This document shows, in pieces, positions 42,709 to 51,361 of a stretch of 64,000 nucleotides of DNA (positions are counted from its first letter, which is position 1; every line of letters begins with the position of its first letter). The notes under the pieces are model-generated. The model saw nothing but the letters and a program-made list of their open reading frames with translations, was not told the DNA's origin and searched no databases. The stretch comes from Arthrobacter alpinus (GTDB lineage: Bacteria; Actinomycetota; Actinomycetes; Actinomycetales; Micrococcaceae): NCBI RefSeq assembly GCF_900105965.1, contig NZ_FNTV01000001.1:4174023-4238022 (forward strand). The letters are read 5' to 3'. A program made the translations under genes and the position numbers.

Positions 42709-43016
42709 CGCCCGCCCTGAACGAGGTGATCCACGCGCCTAACAGGCTGCGCATCTGTGCTTTTCTCAGCAGTGTGGAACAGGCCGAATTTGGCGTTATT
42801 CGCGACATGCTTGGCGTGGCCGATTCGGTGGCCAGCAAACAGCTCAAGGCGCTCCAAGAGGCCGGCTATGTGAGACTCACCAAGCCCACGGGCAAGGGCC
42901 GCGTGAAGACGTGGGCGTCGCTGACCGCCGAGGGCCGGGCCGCCTATGAGGATCATGTCGCGGCGCTGAAGGCACTGATCGCCGGAGTCTCGACAGGCCG
43001 GACAACCGAAGAATAA
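42705..43016 (+). CDS. Winged-helix transcriptional regulator, small MarR/HTH_34-like
   Basis: A 103-residue single-domain regulator: NEVIHAPNRLRICAFLSSVEQAEFGVIRDMLGVADSVASKQLKALQEAGYVRLTKPTGKGRVKTWASLTAEGRAAYEDHVAAL. The recognition helix is DSVASKQLKALQEAGYV and the wing GKGRVKTW. Proteins of this type commonly repress their own operon with a membrane partner. The tandem palindromes at 42219-42261 are the likely site. Confidence 0.85.
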   Translation: MTPALNEVIHAPNRLRICAFLSSVEQAEFGVIRDMLGVADSVASKQLKALQEAGYVRLTKPTGKGRVKTWASLTAEGRAAYEDHVAALKALIAGVSTGRTTEE

Positions 43017-43018
43017 CA

Positions 43019-43068
43019 ACGACGCCGGGTGGTCACCTTTGCTGACAAAGGTGACCACCCGGCGTCGT
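43019..43068. terminator. Bidirectional hairpin between regulator and pepP
   Basis: A perfect 22-bp stem (ACGACGCCGGGTGGTCACCTTT) with a 6-nt loop between convergent genes. It has no separate T run, but T and A runs lie at the loop. Confidence 0.8.
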
Positions 43069-43090
43069 AGTTGATCGAGAGCCGAGAAAG

Positions 43091-44665
43091 CTAGCCGGCC
43101 AGGCCGGCCATCCAGGCCTCAACTTCTTCGGGCTTGCGCGGAAGGGCGGCGCTCAAGTTGACCGGGCCGGTGGCGGTGATGAGGATGTCGTCCTCGATGC
43201 GGACTCCGTGGCCGCGGAACTCGGCCGGAATGGCCAGATCCTCTTCCTTGAAGTACAGGCCGGGCTCAATGGTGAAGACCATGCCTTCGGTGATGATGCC
43301 ATCGAGGTAGAGCTCGGCACGGGCCTGGGCGCAGTCGTGCACGTCCATGCCCAAGTGGTGGCTGGTGCCGTGCGGCATCCAGCGGCGGTGCTGCTGGCCC
43401 TCGGGCGAGAGCGCAACCTCGGCGGCAACTGGCAGCAGGCCCCAAGCAGCCAGACGGTCTGCCAAAACCTCCATGGCTGCCGTGTGCACCTCGCGGAACT
43501 TGCGGCCCGGGACTGCCACGGCGAAGGCTGCATCGGCAGCATCCAGAACGGCCTGGTAGATCTTGCGTTGAACATCCGAGTACGTACCGTTGACGGGAAT
43601 CGTGCGGGTGATGTCCGCGGTGTAGAGCGAATCAGCCTCAACGCCGGCATCAACGAGCAGCAGCTCGCCCTCGTTGACGGTTCCGGTGTTCCGGTTCCAG
43701 TGCAGCACGGTGGCATTGTTACCGCCGGCGGCGATGGTGTCATAGCCGAGCTCGTTGCCTTCTTCGCGGGCGCGGGCAAAGAATGCGCCTTCAACCACGC
43801 GCTCTCCGCGCTGGTGGGCAACCGCGCGTGGCAGGGCCCTGACGATGTCCTCGAAGCCGTTCACGGTGGCCGCGACAGCAATCTTCATCTGCTCGATTTC
43901 CCAGGCGTCCTTGATCAGGCGCAGCTCGGAAAGCGCCTCGGCCAGCTTGCCGTCCAGATCATCCAATGCGCCGAAGTCCAGGGAATCCGGGTTCTTGGCC
44001 GTGTTGTAGCGGGCAGTGTCCACGAGAGCGTCGATGTTCTCGTCAACCTTGCGCACCAAGCGGATGGACGTGCCGCCCACGGACGTCTCGCCGACGTTCT
44101 TGGTGACGGCAACCTCAAGCTCGGTAACATCGGCCGTTGGCAGACCAAGCTGGGCCTGGAATTCGGCCAGGGTGGGGCGGCGGCCAATCCAGAACTCTCC
44201 GCTGCGGGCATCGGCGTAAAACGCCTTCGTGTCCCGGCCAGCCATGGGGCGGAAGTAGAGGGTGGCGCGGTGGTGGCCGCCGTCGTCCCCGGCACCCTCG
44301 GCAACGGGGTCCATGACCAGCACGGCGTCGGGCTCGTGGTCAACGCCCAGACCGGTCAGGTGCGCGAATGCGGAGTGCGGGCGGAAACGGTAGTCGCAGT
44401 CGTTGGAGCGGACCTTCAACGGGCCGGCGGGGATGACCAGGCGTTCGGTCTTGAACTGCTCGGAGATGGCACGACGGCGGCGGGCGGCATGGTCTGCCAC
44501 CTCGGCACGGGCGGGGAGTTCAGTGGACGACGGCGCCCAGCTGGAAGCCATGAAGGAACGGAAGGCGTCAGAGTCGGGCCGCTGCGAACGGTTGTTCACA
44601 CGCTCCTCGAGGGGCTGATCGCTTGAGTGGTCGGGGTGCGCGGAGGATTGCTCAGTCTGGTTCAC
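43091..44665 (-). CDS. pepP: Xaa-Pro aminopeptidase (aminopeptidase P)
   Basis: A 524-residue dimetal peptidase that removes N-terminal residues before proline. After an N-terminal extension (about 50 residues) and the creatinase-like N-domain, the pita-bread domain shows the metal ligands: Asp in LLLVDAGVEADSLYTADITRT, His in HGTSHHLGMDVHD, Glu in FTIEPGLYF and Glu in GVRIEDDILIT. It starts at a GTG (44665) with AAGGGG close by; a later start is possible because the first 40 residues are low complexity. Confidence 0.92.
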   Translation of the reverse strand: MNQTEQSSAHPDHSSDQPLEERVNNRSQRPDSDAFRSFMASSWAPSSTELPARAEVADHAARRRRAISEQFKTERLVIPAGPLKVRSNDCDYRFRPHSAFAHLTGLGVDHEPDAVLVMDPVAEGAGDDGGHHRATLYFRPMAGRDTKAFYADARSGEFWIGRRPTLAEFQAQLGLPTADVTELEVAVTKNVGETSVGGTSIRLVRKVDENIDALVDTARYNTAKNPDSLDFGALDDLDGKLAEALSELRLIKDAWEIEQMKIAVAATVNGFEDIVRALPRAVAHQRGERVVEGAFFARAREEGNELGYDTIAAGGNNATVLHWNRNTGTVNEGELLLVDAGVEADSLYTADITRTIPVNGTYSDVQRKIYQAVLDAADAAFAVAVPGRKFREVHTAAMEVLADRLAAWGLLPVAAEVALSPEGQQHRRWMPHGTSHHLGMDVHDCAQARAELYLDGIITEGMVFTIEPGLYFKEEDLAIPAEFRGHGVRIEDDILITATGPVNLSAALPRKPEEVEAWMAGLAG

Positions 44666-44738
44666 CCCTTAAGTCTCCCACCGCTTGCGCCTTGGGACAA
44701 AGAAGCACGCGGATGCAGAAGCGACGTAGGCTTGGAAC

Positions 44739-45587
44739 GTGAGAATCGATTTGCACGCCCACTCAAATATTTCCGACGGCACCCAGCGCCCTGCCGAGCT
44801 TGTCGCCGCCGCCGCAAAGGCCCGCCTGGATGTGGTTGCGTTGACAGATCACGACACCACCGACGGCTGGGCCGAGGCCAGGGCAGCCGCGAAAGACCAC
44901 GGCGTCGGCCTGATTCCGGGCATGGAAATCTCCTGCAAAACCTCACTGGGAATCAGTGTCCACCTGCTCTGCTACCTCCACGACCCCGCCAACCCGGCGC
45001 TGTTGGAGGAGATTACCAAGGCCAAGGTGGCCCGGCTGAGCCGTGCCGAACGCATGGTGGAACGCCTCGCTGAGGACTACCCGCTGAACTGGGACGACGT
45101 CAGCGCCCATGTTGCCCCCGGAGCCACGGTGGGCCGCCCGCATATTGCTGATGCCCTGGTAGCGGCGGGCATCGTGGGGGACAGGAACGAGGCTTTCGCC
45201 AGCATCCTCACCTCCCATTCGCGCTATTTCGTCAGCCACTACGCGCCGGATCCGGTGCACGCCGTGGAATTGGTCCGTGCCGCCGGCGGCGTCCCCGTGT
45301 TTGCGCACCCGCTGGCGTCGGCCAGGGGGCGTGTGGTTGCCCCGGGGATTTTTCACGACATGATCGACGCCGGATTGCTCGGTTTGGAAGTGGAGCACCG
45401 GGACAATCCGCCCGAGGGTCGCGCGTGGCTGCGCAGGCTGGCGCAGGAAACCGGCCTCTTCATGACCGGGTCCTCGGACTATCACGGGGCCGGCAAGCCC
45501 AATTTGTTGGGCGAAAATCTCACAACGCCTGGGGCGCTGGACCGCATCCTGGCCCAGGGGACAGGTTCCGCGCCGTTCCTGCCATAA
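44739..45587 (+). CDS. PHP-domain phosphoesterase
   Basis: A 282-residue metal-dependent phosphoesterase. The PHP motifs are DLHAHSNISDGTQRP at the N-terminus, ALTDHDTTDGW, a Glu in IPGMEISCK, VFAHPLA near residue 190 and GSSDYHG near the C-terminus. Related proteins hydrolyse 3',5'-nucleotide bisphosphates or trim RNA 5' ends; which applies here is not clear. It starts at a GTG with a TAGGCT -10 box (44727-44732) six bases before it, so it is likely leaderless. Confidence 0.88.
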   Translation: MRIDLHAHSNISDGTQRPAELVAAAAKARLDVVALTDHDTTDGWAEARAAAKDHGVGLIPGMEISCKTSLGISVHLLCYLHDPANPALLEEITKAKVARLSRAERMVERLAEDYPLNWDDVSAHVAPGATVGRPHIADALVAAGIVGDRNEAFASILTSHSRYFVSHYAPDPVHAVELVRAAGGVPVFAHPLASARGRVVAPGIFHDMIDAGLLGLEVEHRDNPPEGRAWLRRLAQETGLFMTGSSDYHGAGKPNLLGENLTTPGALDRILAQGTGSAPFLP

Positions 45588-45949
45588 CGGCGAAGTATGC
45601 ACCATCAGTACCCTTGTGAGGGCATAGCGGCCATGTTCAATCACGGGCACCTGTTACAGTCACAAGAGATGATTGGTTCGAAAGTGTGGCGAAAGTCCCC
45701 TTTTGAGCCGTTGTAATCCCGTTGCCGGCTGAACGTCAGCCGTTGATTTTCCGGTAGTGAAGATAAGCCTTGAAAGCACTTCACTTTGGGCCGCCTGCGC
45801 AGAAATCTCTGCTTGCCTTGGCGGCTGGTCCCGGGCGGGAAGTGCGCCTGACAGGTCCCTCACCGGATTACCTCATGCACCCTTATTTGGCGGCGCACGC
45901 TGATTGTTGGCGGAATGCCGGTGAATTCCGTCCTATCGAAGGGACAAGA
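45588..45949 (+). other. Long structured leader region of the symporter gene
   Basis: A 362-nt region with no sure gene. TGTTCA, 15 nt and TACAGT near 45633-45660 form a possible promoter. Downstream are several possible hairpins: CGGCTGA/TCAGCCG (45726-45742), AGTGAAG/CTTCACT (about 45753-45785), and GCCGCC/GGCGGC enclosing GCAGA/TCTGC (about 45790-45826). The frame of the symporter is open back to a TTG at 45770 (60 extra residues of non-membrane sequence), so part may be coding. I could not match it to a known riboswitch class. Confidence 0.4.
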
Positions 45950-47641
45950 ATGGTGCCGAATGGCGCAGGACTTCACCAACTGGGAAGTTGGACAGTAATT
46001 GGACTATTAGTGCTGTTTTACGGCGGCACACTGCTAATGACACTGTTCATTGGCCGCAAGAATGAAAACGCTGACGGCTACATGACCGCCGGCAACAAGG
46101 TCGGTTTTGGGATATCGGCCGGAAGCATGACCGCAACATGGATCTGGGCGTCGTCAATGTACGCCTCGGCCACCTCCGGCTACACGTACGGAATATCCGG
46201 GCCCATCCACTACGGTTTGTGGGGCGCGTTGATGATCTTGTTCATCTACCCGTTTGGCAAGCGAATCCGCGCCGTCGCCCCCAAGGCCCACACCTTGGCG
46301 GAGGTCATTTACGCCCGGCACGGCAAATCAAGCCAGTTGATGCTCGCCGGCTCGAACATTGTTGGATCGATGGTGAGCATCACCTCCAACTTCATCGCCG
46401 GTGGTGCGCTGATTGCGTTGCTGTCCCCGTTTAGCTTCACCCAAGGCATCCTGTTCATCGGCGGCGGCATCCTGCTGTACTCGCTGTGGTCAGGGTTCAG
46501 GGCCTCCGTGCTCACCGACGCCGCGCAGGTCTTTGCCATGCTCGGGGCCGTGGTGATCATTATTCCGGTGGTTTTCTTTGCCGCCGGCGGCCCCGACATG
46601 TTTGTCACGGGCGCTTCGAGGTTGACGCCGCAGCAGTCCAACTTCTTCTCCTCCGACGCGTTCATGAACCAGGGTGCACCGTACATCGCGGCCGTTCTGG
46701 CCTACGCCATCGGTAACCAGACCATTGCCCAGCGGCTCTTTGCCGTACGTGAAGACCTCATCAAGAAGACCTTCGTGACGGCCACGGTTGGCTATGGCGC
46801 CACCATTATTGGGATTGGCATGATGGGTGTCATGGCCCTGTACGCCGGTATTCTTCCGCTGGATGGAGACACCAACAACCTGATCCCGCAGATGGCCGCG
46901 ACCTATCTCAGCCCGGTGCTGTTGGGGATCTTCCTGATCATGATCGTGGGTGCGCTGTCCTCCACGGCTGATTCAGACCTATCTGCCATGTCTTCAATCA
47001 TGATGGCCGATGTCTACGGCCAGAACATCGCCAAGGAGGGCAAGGCGAACCCCAAGACCATGCTGTTCATTGGCCGCATCACCATGATTGTGGCCACCGG
47101 CGCCGGCCTGTATTTTGCCAGCGGACAGCTAAACATCCTTGACCTGCTGGTGTTTGTCGGAGCCCTCTGGGGTGCCCTGGTGTTCCCCGTCATTGCCAGC
47201 TTCTACTGGGAAAAGATCACCAACAAGGCCTTCACCATCTCGGTGCTTGCCGCCCTCGCCTGCTTCATCCCTGTGCGGTTTGAGTGGATCTCCATGGGCG
47301 GCGCCACCGGAATCGTGGTGGATGTACTCTCCGTTGTCGGCATTGGCGTGGTCCTTGGCCTAATGGCCTTCGGGTTCTTTGGCCTCAAAACGGCCAAGAT
47401 CGTGGCGGCCGTTGCCATGCTCGCGGCCGCACCATTCGCGATCGGCGTCCTGCACGATTACACGGTGCTCTCGGGCTCGCTCGTTGCCTACGCTGTCAGC
47501 ACCCTGGTGTGTTACTTCATGTGCTTCCGCAACCAGGCGACCTTTGACTTCGACACCATCAAGGAGCGCATCGGCGACTTCGACAACCGGGAGGAAGCCA
47601 ACCACAACACCCCCGGAACCCTTCTCGAGAAGAAAGCCTAG
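45950..47641 (+). CDS. Sodium:solute symporter (SSS family)
   Basis: A 563-residue transporter with about 14 membrane helices. The SSS-family pattern includes FGISAGSMTATWIWASSMYASATSGYTYGISGPIHYGLWGALM and the Na-site region IVGALSSTADSDLSAMSSIMMADVYGQ. The DGYMTAGNKVG near the N-terminus (RxxxD-Y-xAGxxxG) is also typical. It is closest in feel to urea- or solute-importing members, but the substrate is not clear. The ATG at 45950 with GAAGGGA upstream is preferred. A 43-residue membrane protein follows after 9 nt. Confidence 0.88.
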   Translation: MVPNGAGLHQLGSWTVIGLLVLFYGGTLLMTLFIGRKNENADGYMTAGNKVGFGISAGSMTATWIWASSMYASATSGYTYGISGPIHYGLWGALMILFIYPFGKRIRAVAPKAHTLAEVIYARHGKSSQLMLAGSNIVGSMVSITSNFIAGGALIALLSPFSFTQGILFIGGGILLYSLWSGFRASVLTDAAQVFAMLGAVVIIIPVVFFAAGGPDMFVTGASRLTPQQSNFFSSDAFMNQGAPYIAAVLAYAIGNQTIAQRLFAVREDLIKKTFVTATVGYGATIIGIGMMGVMALYAGILPLDGDTNNLIPQMAATYLSPVLLGIFLIMIVGALSSTADSDLSAMSSIMMADVYGQNIAKEGKANPKTMLFIGRITMIVATGAGLYFASGQLNILDLLVFVGALWGALVFPVIASFYWEKITNKAFTISVLAALACFIPVRFEWISMGGATGIVVDVLSVVGIGVVLGLMAFGFFGLKTAKIVAAVAMLAAAPFAIGVLHDYTVLSGSLVAYAVSTLVCYFMCFRNQATFDFDTIKERIGDFDNREEANHNTPGTLLEKKA

Positions 47642-47650
47642 GCACTGTTC

Positions 47651-47782
47651 ATGACCGTATTTTTTCTATCCCTCTATGTTCTGATCTGGCCGGTCATCGT
47701 TGCTGGCGTGCTCTACGTGCTGGGCAAAGCCTTCCTCCAGGAAATCCTGGACGCCCGGCGTGAAGGCCGACCGCTGATTTAG
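47651..47782 (+). CDS. Putative 43-residue transporter small subunit
   Basis: Below usual gene-finding limits. MTVFFLSLYVLIWPVIVAGV starts a single membrane helix (residues 2-25), followed by a short cytosolic tail ending DARREGRPLI. Small one-helix partners of this kind are encoded directly after SSS- or NSS-type transporters in actinobacteria. The start is 9 nt after the symporter stop and the stop is 13 nt before a strong terminator, so it fits the operon exactly. Confidence 0.75.
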   Translation: MTVFFLSLYVLIWPVIVAGVLYVLGKAFLQEILDARREGRPLI

Positions 47783-47795
47783 CGGCCACAACAAA

Positions 47796-47850
47796 AAACT
47801 GCCCTGCCGGTTCGTCAAGAAGATTTCTTGATGAACCGGCAGGGCAGTTT
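47796..47850. terminator. Terminator between symporter operon and helicase
   Basis: A 26-bp stem (AAACTGCCCTGCCGGTTC and onward; one G-T pair) with a 3-nt loop between convergent genes. T runs are present on both strands. Confidence 0.9.
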
Positions 47851-47868
47851 GCGTGGTGCCGGTGAGTT

Positions 47869-49563
47869 CTACTCGCCGGACTCCTTGGCTACCGTCTCAC
47901 CGTTGCGGCGGCGGGTGCGGGTCCGGCGTGCACGCGGTGCCGCGGCCTCGGCCGAGGCCGCCACAGGGGCACTGTTTTCGGCCGGCGCGGCACTTTCGGA
48001 TGATGGACGACGGCGGCTCCGGCCGCCCTCGCGCTTCTCACCTGTGCTGCTGGCGGCACGGCTTCCGCCGTCACGGCCGGACTCCTCGCGGCGCTTCTCA
48101 CCGTGGCGGGCACCGGTGTGGTTGCCACCGCGGTTGGCGTTGCGGTCGCCGCCACGAGAGGAGTCCTGCTTCGGGGCGTTGCGCTTACCGGTCTCGCCCA
48201 GATCCTCCAGCACTTCGGCGTCAATGCCTGCGTGCGTGCGCTTGTCGCGCGGCAGGCGGCCCTTGGTACCGGCCGGAATATCCAGATCCGTGTAGAGGTG
48301 AGGGGAGGAGGAATACGTCTCGATGGGCTCGGGAACGCTCAAACCCAGTGCCTTGTTGACGAGGGCCCAGCGAGGCATGTCATCCCAGTCAACGAAGGTC
48401 ACGGCCGTGCCCTTGTTGCCTGCGCGGCCGGTACGGCCCACGCGGTGCAGGTAGATCTTCTCGTCTTCAACGCACTGGTAGTTGACCACGTGCGTGACAT
48501 CATCGACGTCGATGCCGCGAGCGGCAACGTCGGTGGCCACCAGAACGTCAACCTTGTTGTTACGGAAGGCCCGCAGGGCCTGCTCGCGGGCACCCTGACC
48601 CAGATCGCCGTGAATGGCTGCCGCAGCAAATCCGCGGTCAACCAGCTCCTCGGCCACCTTGGCTGCGGTGCGCTTGGTCTTGGTGAAGATGATGGAACGG
48701 CCACGGTCCTTGGCCTGCAGGATCCGGGCCAAAACCTCGATCTTGTCCAGGTTGTGGGCACGGTAGATGAGCTGGCGGATGTCGCGCTTGGTCAAGCCCT
48801 CGTCGTCCGGGTCAGCGGCACGGATGTGCGTGGGCTGGGTCATGTAGCGCCGTGCCATGGCAACAACCGGGCCGGGCATGGTGGCCGAGAACAACAGTGT
48901 CTGGCGAACCGGAGGAGTGCCGGCAATCAACGTTTCAACGTCGGGCAGGAAGCCCAGATCCAGCATTTCGTCGGCCTCGTCGAGGATCACGATGCGTACG
49001 TGCTTGACGTTCAGGTGGCGCTGCTTGAGCAGATCGATCAGGCGGCCGGGCGTACCAACAATAAGTTCGACACCCTTTTGCAGGGCCTCGACCTGGGGCT
49101 CGTAGGCGCGGCCACCATAAATTGTGGCGATGCGGATGCCGCGGTGCTTGGAGGCGGTGGTGAGATCTCCGGCCACCTGCACGGCAAGCTCGCGGGTGGG
49201 CACAATCACCATGGCCTGGGGGGCGCCCGGGGCGGCAAGCTTTGCAAAGCCTTCGTCCTTGGGGGCCACAATGCGGTTCAATGCCGGGATGCCGAAACCG
49301 AGCGTCTTGCCCGTTCCGGTCTTGGCCTGGCCAATGATGTCGTGCCCGGTCAACGCGATGGGCAGGGTCATGGCCTGGATCGGGAAGGGGTGGAGGATGC
49401 CGGCCTCGGTCAGGGAGGAAACGATCTCGTGGTGCACGCCAAAGCTGGCGAACGTTTCCTTTTCTTCGTGCCGGGCAGGCTCGGTGCTGCTGAGGGATCC
49501 GTCAATTTCAACGATCTCGTTGCTGTCTTCTGCCTGCAGGAGTGAATCTGCTTCAATGCTCAA
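47869..49563 (-). CDS. DEAD-box ATP-dependent RNA helicase
   Basis: A 564-residue helicase. The Q-motif region PFPIQAMTLPIALTGHDIIGQ, Walker A AKTGTGKT near residue 80, PTRELAVQV, DEADEML, SAT, the C-terminal ATDVAARGIDVDDVTHVVNY and HRVGRTGRAG are all present. An Arg/Gly/Ser-rich tail of about 130 residues should bind RNA and ends in RTRTRRRNGE. The frame is open to a TTG at 49578, but the promoter at 49583-49612 puts the transcript start at about 49577, so the TTG at 49563 (MSIEADS) fits better. Confidence 0.93.
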   Translation of the reverse strand: MSIEADSLLQAEDSNEIVEIDGSLSSTEPARHEEKETFASFGVHHEIVSSLTEAGILHPFPIQAMTLPIALTGHDIIGQAKTGTGKTLGFGIPALNRIVAPKDEGFAKLAAPGAPQAMVIVPTRELAVQVAGDLTTASKHRGIRIATIYGGRAYEPQVEALQKGVELIVGTPGRLIDLLKQRHLNVKHVRIVILDEADEMLDLGFLPDVETLIAGTPPVRQTLLFSATMPGPVVAMARRYMTQPTHIRAADPDDEGLTKRDIRQLIYRAHNLDKIEVLARILQAKDRGRSIIFTKTKRTAAKVAEELVDRGFAAAAIHGDLGQGAREQALRAFRNNKVDVLVATDVAARGIDVDDVTHVVNYQCVEDEKIYLHRVGRTGRAGNKGTAVTFVDWDDMPRWALVNKALGLSVPEPIETYSSSPHLYTDLDIPAGTKGRLPRDKRTHAGIDAEVLEDLGETGKRNAPKQDSSRGGDRNANRGGNHTGARHGEKRREESGRDGGSRAASSTGEKREGGRSRRRPSSESAAPAENSAPVAASAEAAAPRARRTRTRRRNGETVAKESGE

Positions 49564-49582
49564 ATGCTTACCATTCAATTCG

Positions 49583-49612
49583 TCTATACAAGGTGCCGTC
49601 AGCCGGGCTCAA
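49583..49612 (-). promoter_or_regulatory. Promoter of the DEAD-box helicase gene
   Basis: Read leftward, TTGAGC, 18 nt and TATAGA. Transcription would start near 49577. The rest of the 246-nt gap (49579-49824) has no gene; it includes an A/T-rich stretch near 49770. Confidence 0.55.
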
Positions 49613-49824
49613 CGCTGGCGCTTGGAAGGCCTCACGGAACGCAGGTCGGCGGCACTATCTAGGGAAGCCGATCGCGGGCTAACAAAAACTTAGCCCTCCC
49701 TTTTGTCAGAACGACGGGTTTGGGAGGAGCTGAAAAGACGCGCGTTGGGGCGGGTTTGTTGAATCAATACTTTTTAATCAACGACCGGGCATCCATGTCT
49801 ACCTCTTCAGTCTAGCCGCACACC

Positions 49825-51297
49825 CTAACTTTGCGCTGACGGCACGAACGTTACGCTGCGCTTGGCAATATCGACAGCGGTAAGCCGTACCCGAACCACG
49901 GTTCCCGGAGTCAGGTCACCTTCGCAGTAGGCGGTCACGGCAGGGACGCTGATCTGGATGGAACTGCGGGCGGTTGCGGACTTGGAATTGTGGCCGTTGC
50001 TGCGTGGCCCGGCAAGGACGACGGCGTCAAACTCGCCTCCCACCTGGTGGCTTAGCAAGGCCGCCTCAACAGTGTCGATCGCCGCCTTGTCCACCTTGCT
50101 GGCCAGCTGGTTTGAGGCACTCATGATCTCAGGCAGTTCTGCCAGTGCCTCAACGGCCCACACCGGAACCTCTTCCTGGGCGCACAAGGCGGCGCAGAGG
50201 GACAGTACGAACCGGTCGACGAGCCTGCGCAGGGGGGCGGTGGTGTGCGCGTAAGGCGCGGCAACCGCGGCCTGCATGATTTCTTGGGGAACCGTGCCGT
50301 TGAATGGGGTGTAACCGGCGCCCCTGAACAGGCTTGCCGCCGCGTGCATCAGGGCAAGTTGCTTGGGATCCTCGGTATTGAGACTACGCAGATATTCCCC
50401 ATAGGCGATGTCCTTGGTCCACGGGGTTCCCAGGGCCACGGTTTGCAGCCTGTACGTGGCGATCGATTCTTCATCCGGGGTGGGCATGGTGCGAAGGATG
50501 CCCACCTTGCCTTCGATCATGATCGTGGCAGCGGCCATGCCGGTCAGAAGAGAGATCTGGGCATTCCATTCCTCGATGGGCAGGTTGGGGCGGAAACTCA
50601 GGACGTAGCGGCCGTCGACGAATTCCACTTCCTGGCCCGGCACGTTCAGGCTGGCGCCGCCCCGGGCTCGTTCCAGGGCGATGCGCTTCGTCCCAATCTC
50701 GGCCAACAGTGCCAAGGTGTCGGCGAAAGCGGCGGGCGCAGTCCCGGCGTCGTACATTTCCTGGGCTTGTTCGTAGCCAAGCTTGGCAACACTTTTCACT
50801 GTGGCGCGGCGGACCGTGGCGGTGGTCTGTGAACCGTCAGCGGCAAGATGGATCTGCCAGACGTAGGCCGAGCGGGGATCGTTGGCGAAGAGGCTGGCGG
50901 CGCCCTCACTCATTGGAGCGGGGTGGAGGGGAATGCGTTGGCCAGGCGTGTAGATGGTTTGGCCACGTCGACGGGTCTCGGCATCGAGCGGACCACCGGC
51001 GGGGACAAAGGAGGGGACATCGGCGATGGCGTAGTGGACAATGTAGCCGTCGTCGTTGCGCTCCAGATACATGGCCTGGTCGAGGTCCTGCGAGGTGGGC
51101 GGATCGATCGTGATGAAGGGCAGCGCCGTGAGATCGGGTGCGGGCAGCTGATGGGCCGCAATGACCCGGTCAACCTCCGCCAAGACGTCAGGGGAGAACT
51201 CGCCGGGCAACTTGAACTCCTCGCTCAGGGCGGCAAGGGCTTGGGCAAGGGACTGTTCTGCGGCGCTGCTTCTGACGCCAATGTGAGAGTACGGCAC
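49825..51297 (-). CDS. RNB-domain ribonuclease (RNase II/R-like)
   Basis: A 490-residue 3'-to-5' exoribonuclease-type protein. The RNB catalytic motif is FITIDPPTSQDLDQAMYLE near residue 70; three Asp residues match RNase II, while the fourth position is Gln, a form I recall as common in actinobacterial members. HYAIADVPSFVPAGGPLDAETRRRGQTIYTP and PAAPYAHTTAPLRRLVDRF-like segments follow, then a C-terminal S1-like barrel. The GTG at 51297 lies about 7 nt after a TACGCT box, so it may be leaderless. Part of this gene (50593-51297) is inside the inverted repeat. Confidence 0.9.
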   Translation of the reverse strand: MPYSHIGVRSSAAEQSLAQALAALSEEFKLPGEFSPDVLAEVDRVIAAHQLPAPDLTALPFITIDPPTSQDLDQAMYLERNDDGYIVHYAIADVPSFVPAGGPLDAETRRRGQTIYTPGQRIPLHPAPMSEGAASLFANDPRSAYVWQIHLAADGSQTTATVRRATVKSVAKLGYEQAQEMYDAGTAPAAFADTLALLAEIGTKRIALERARGGASLNVPGQEVEFVDGRYVLSFRPNLPIEEWNAQISLLTGMAAATIMIEGKVGILRTMPTPDEESIATYRLQTVALGTPWTKDIAYGEYLRSLNTEDPKQLALMHAAASLFRGAGYTPFNGTVPQEIMQAAVAAPYAHTTAPLRRLVDRFVLSLCAALCAQEEVPVWAVEALAELPEIMSASNQLASKVDKAAIDTVEAALLSHQVGGEFDAVVLAGPRSNGHNSKSATARSSIQISVPAVTAYCEGDLTPGTVVRVRLTAVDIAKRSVTFVPSAQS

Positions 51298-51361
51298 CGT
51301 TTCAGCGTAAACGAATCCTGCCCGGGAACAAGGGCGGCGCGGCACGGACTATTCTGGGGGT

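Noticed and set aside
45588..45949. Cobalamin-, TPP- or guanidine-type riboswitch before the symporter
   Set aside because: Short pieces such as GCCGGTGAATTCCG look suggestive, but the conserved core elements of these classes are not present in order.
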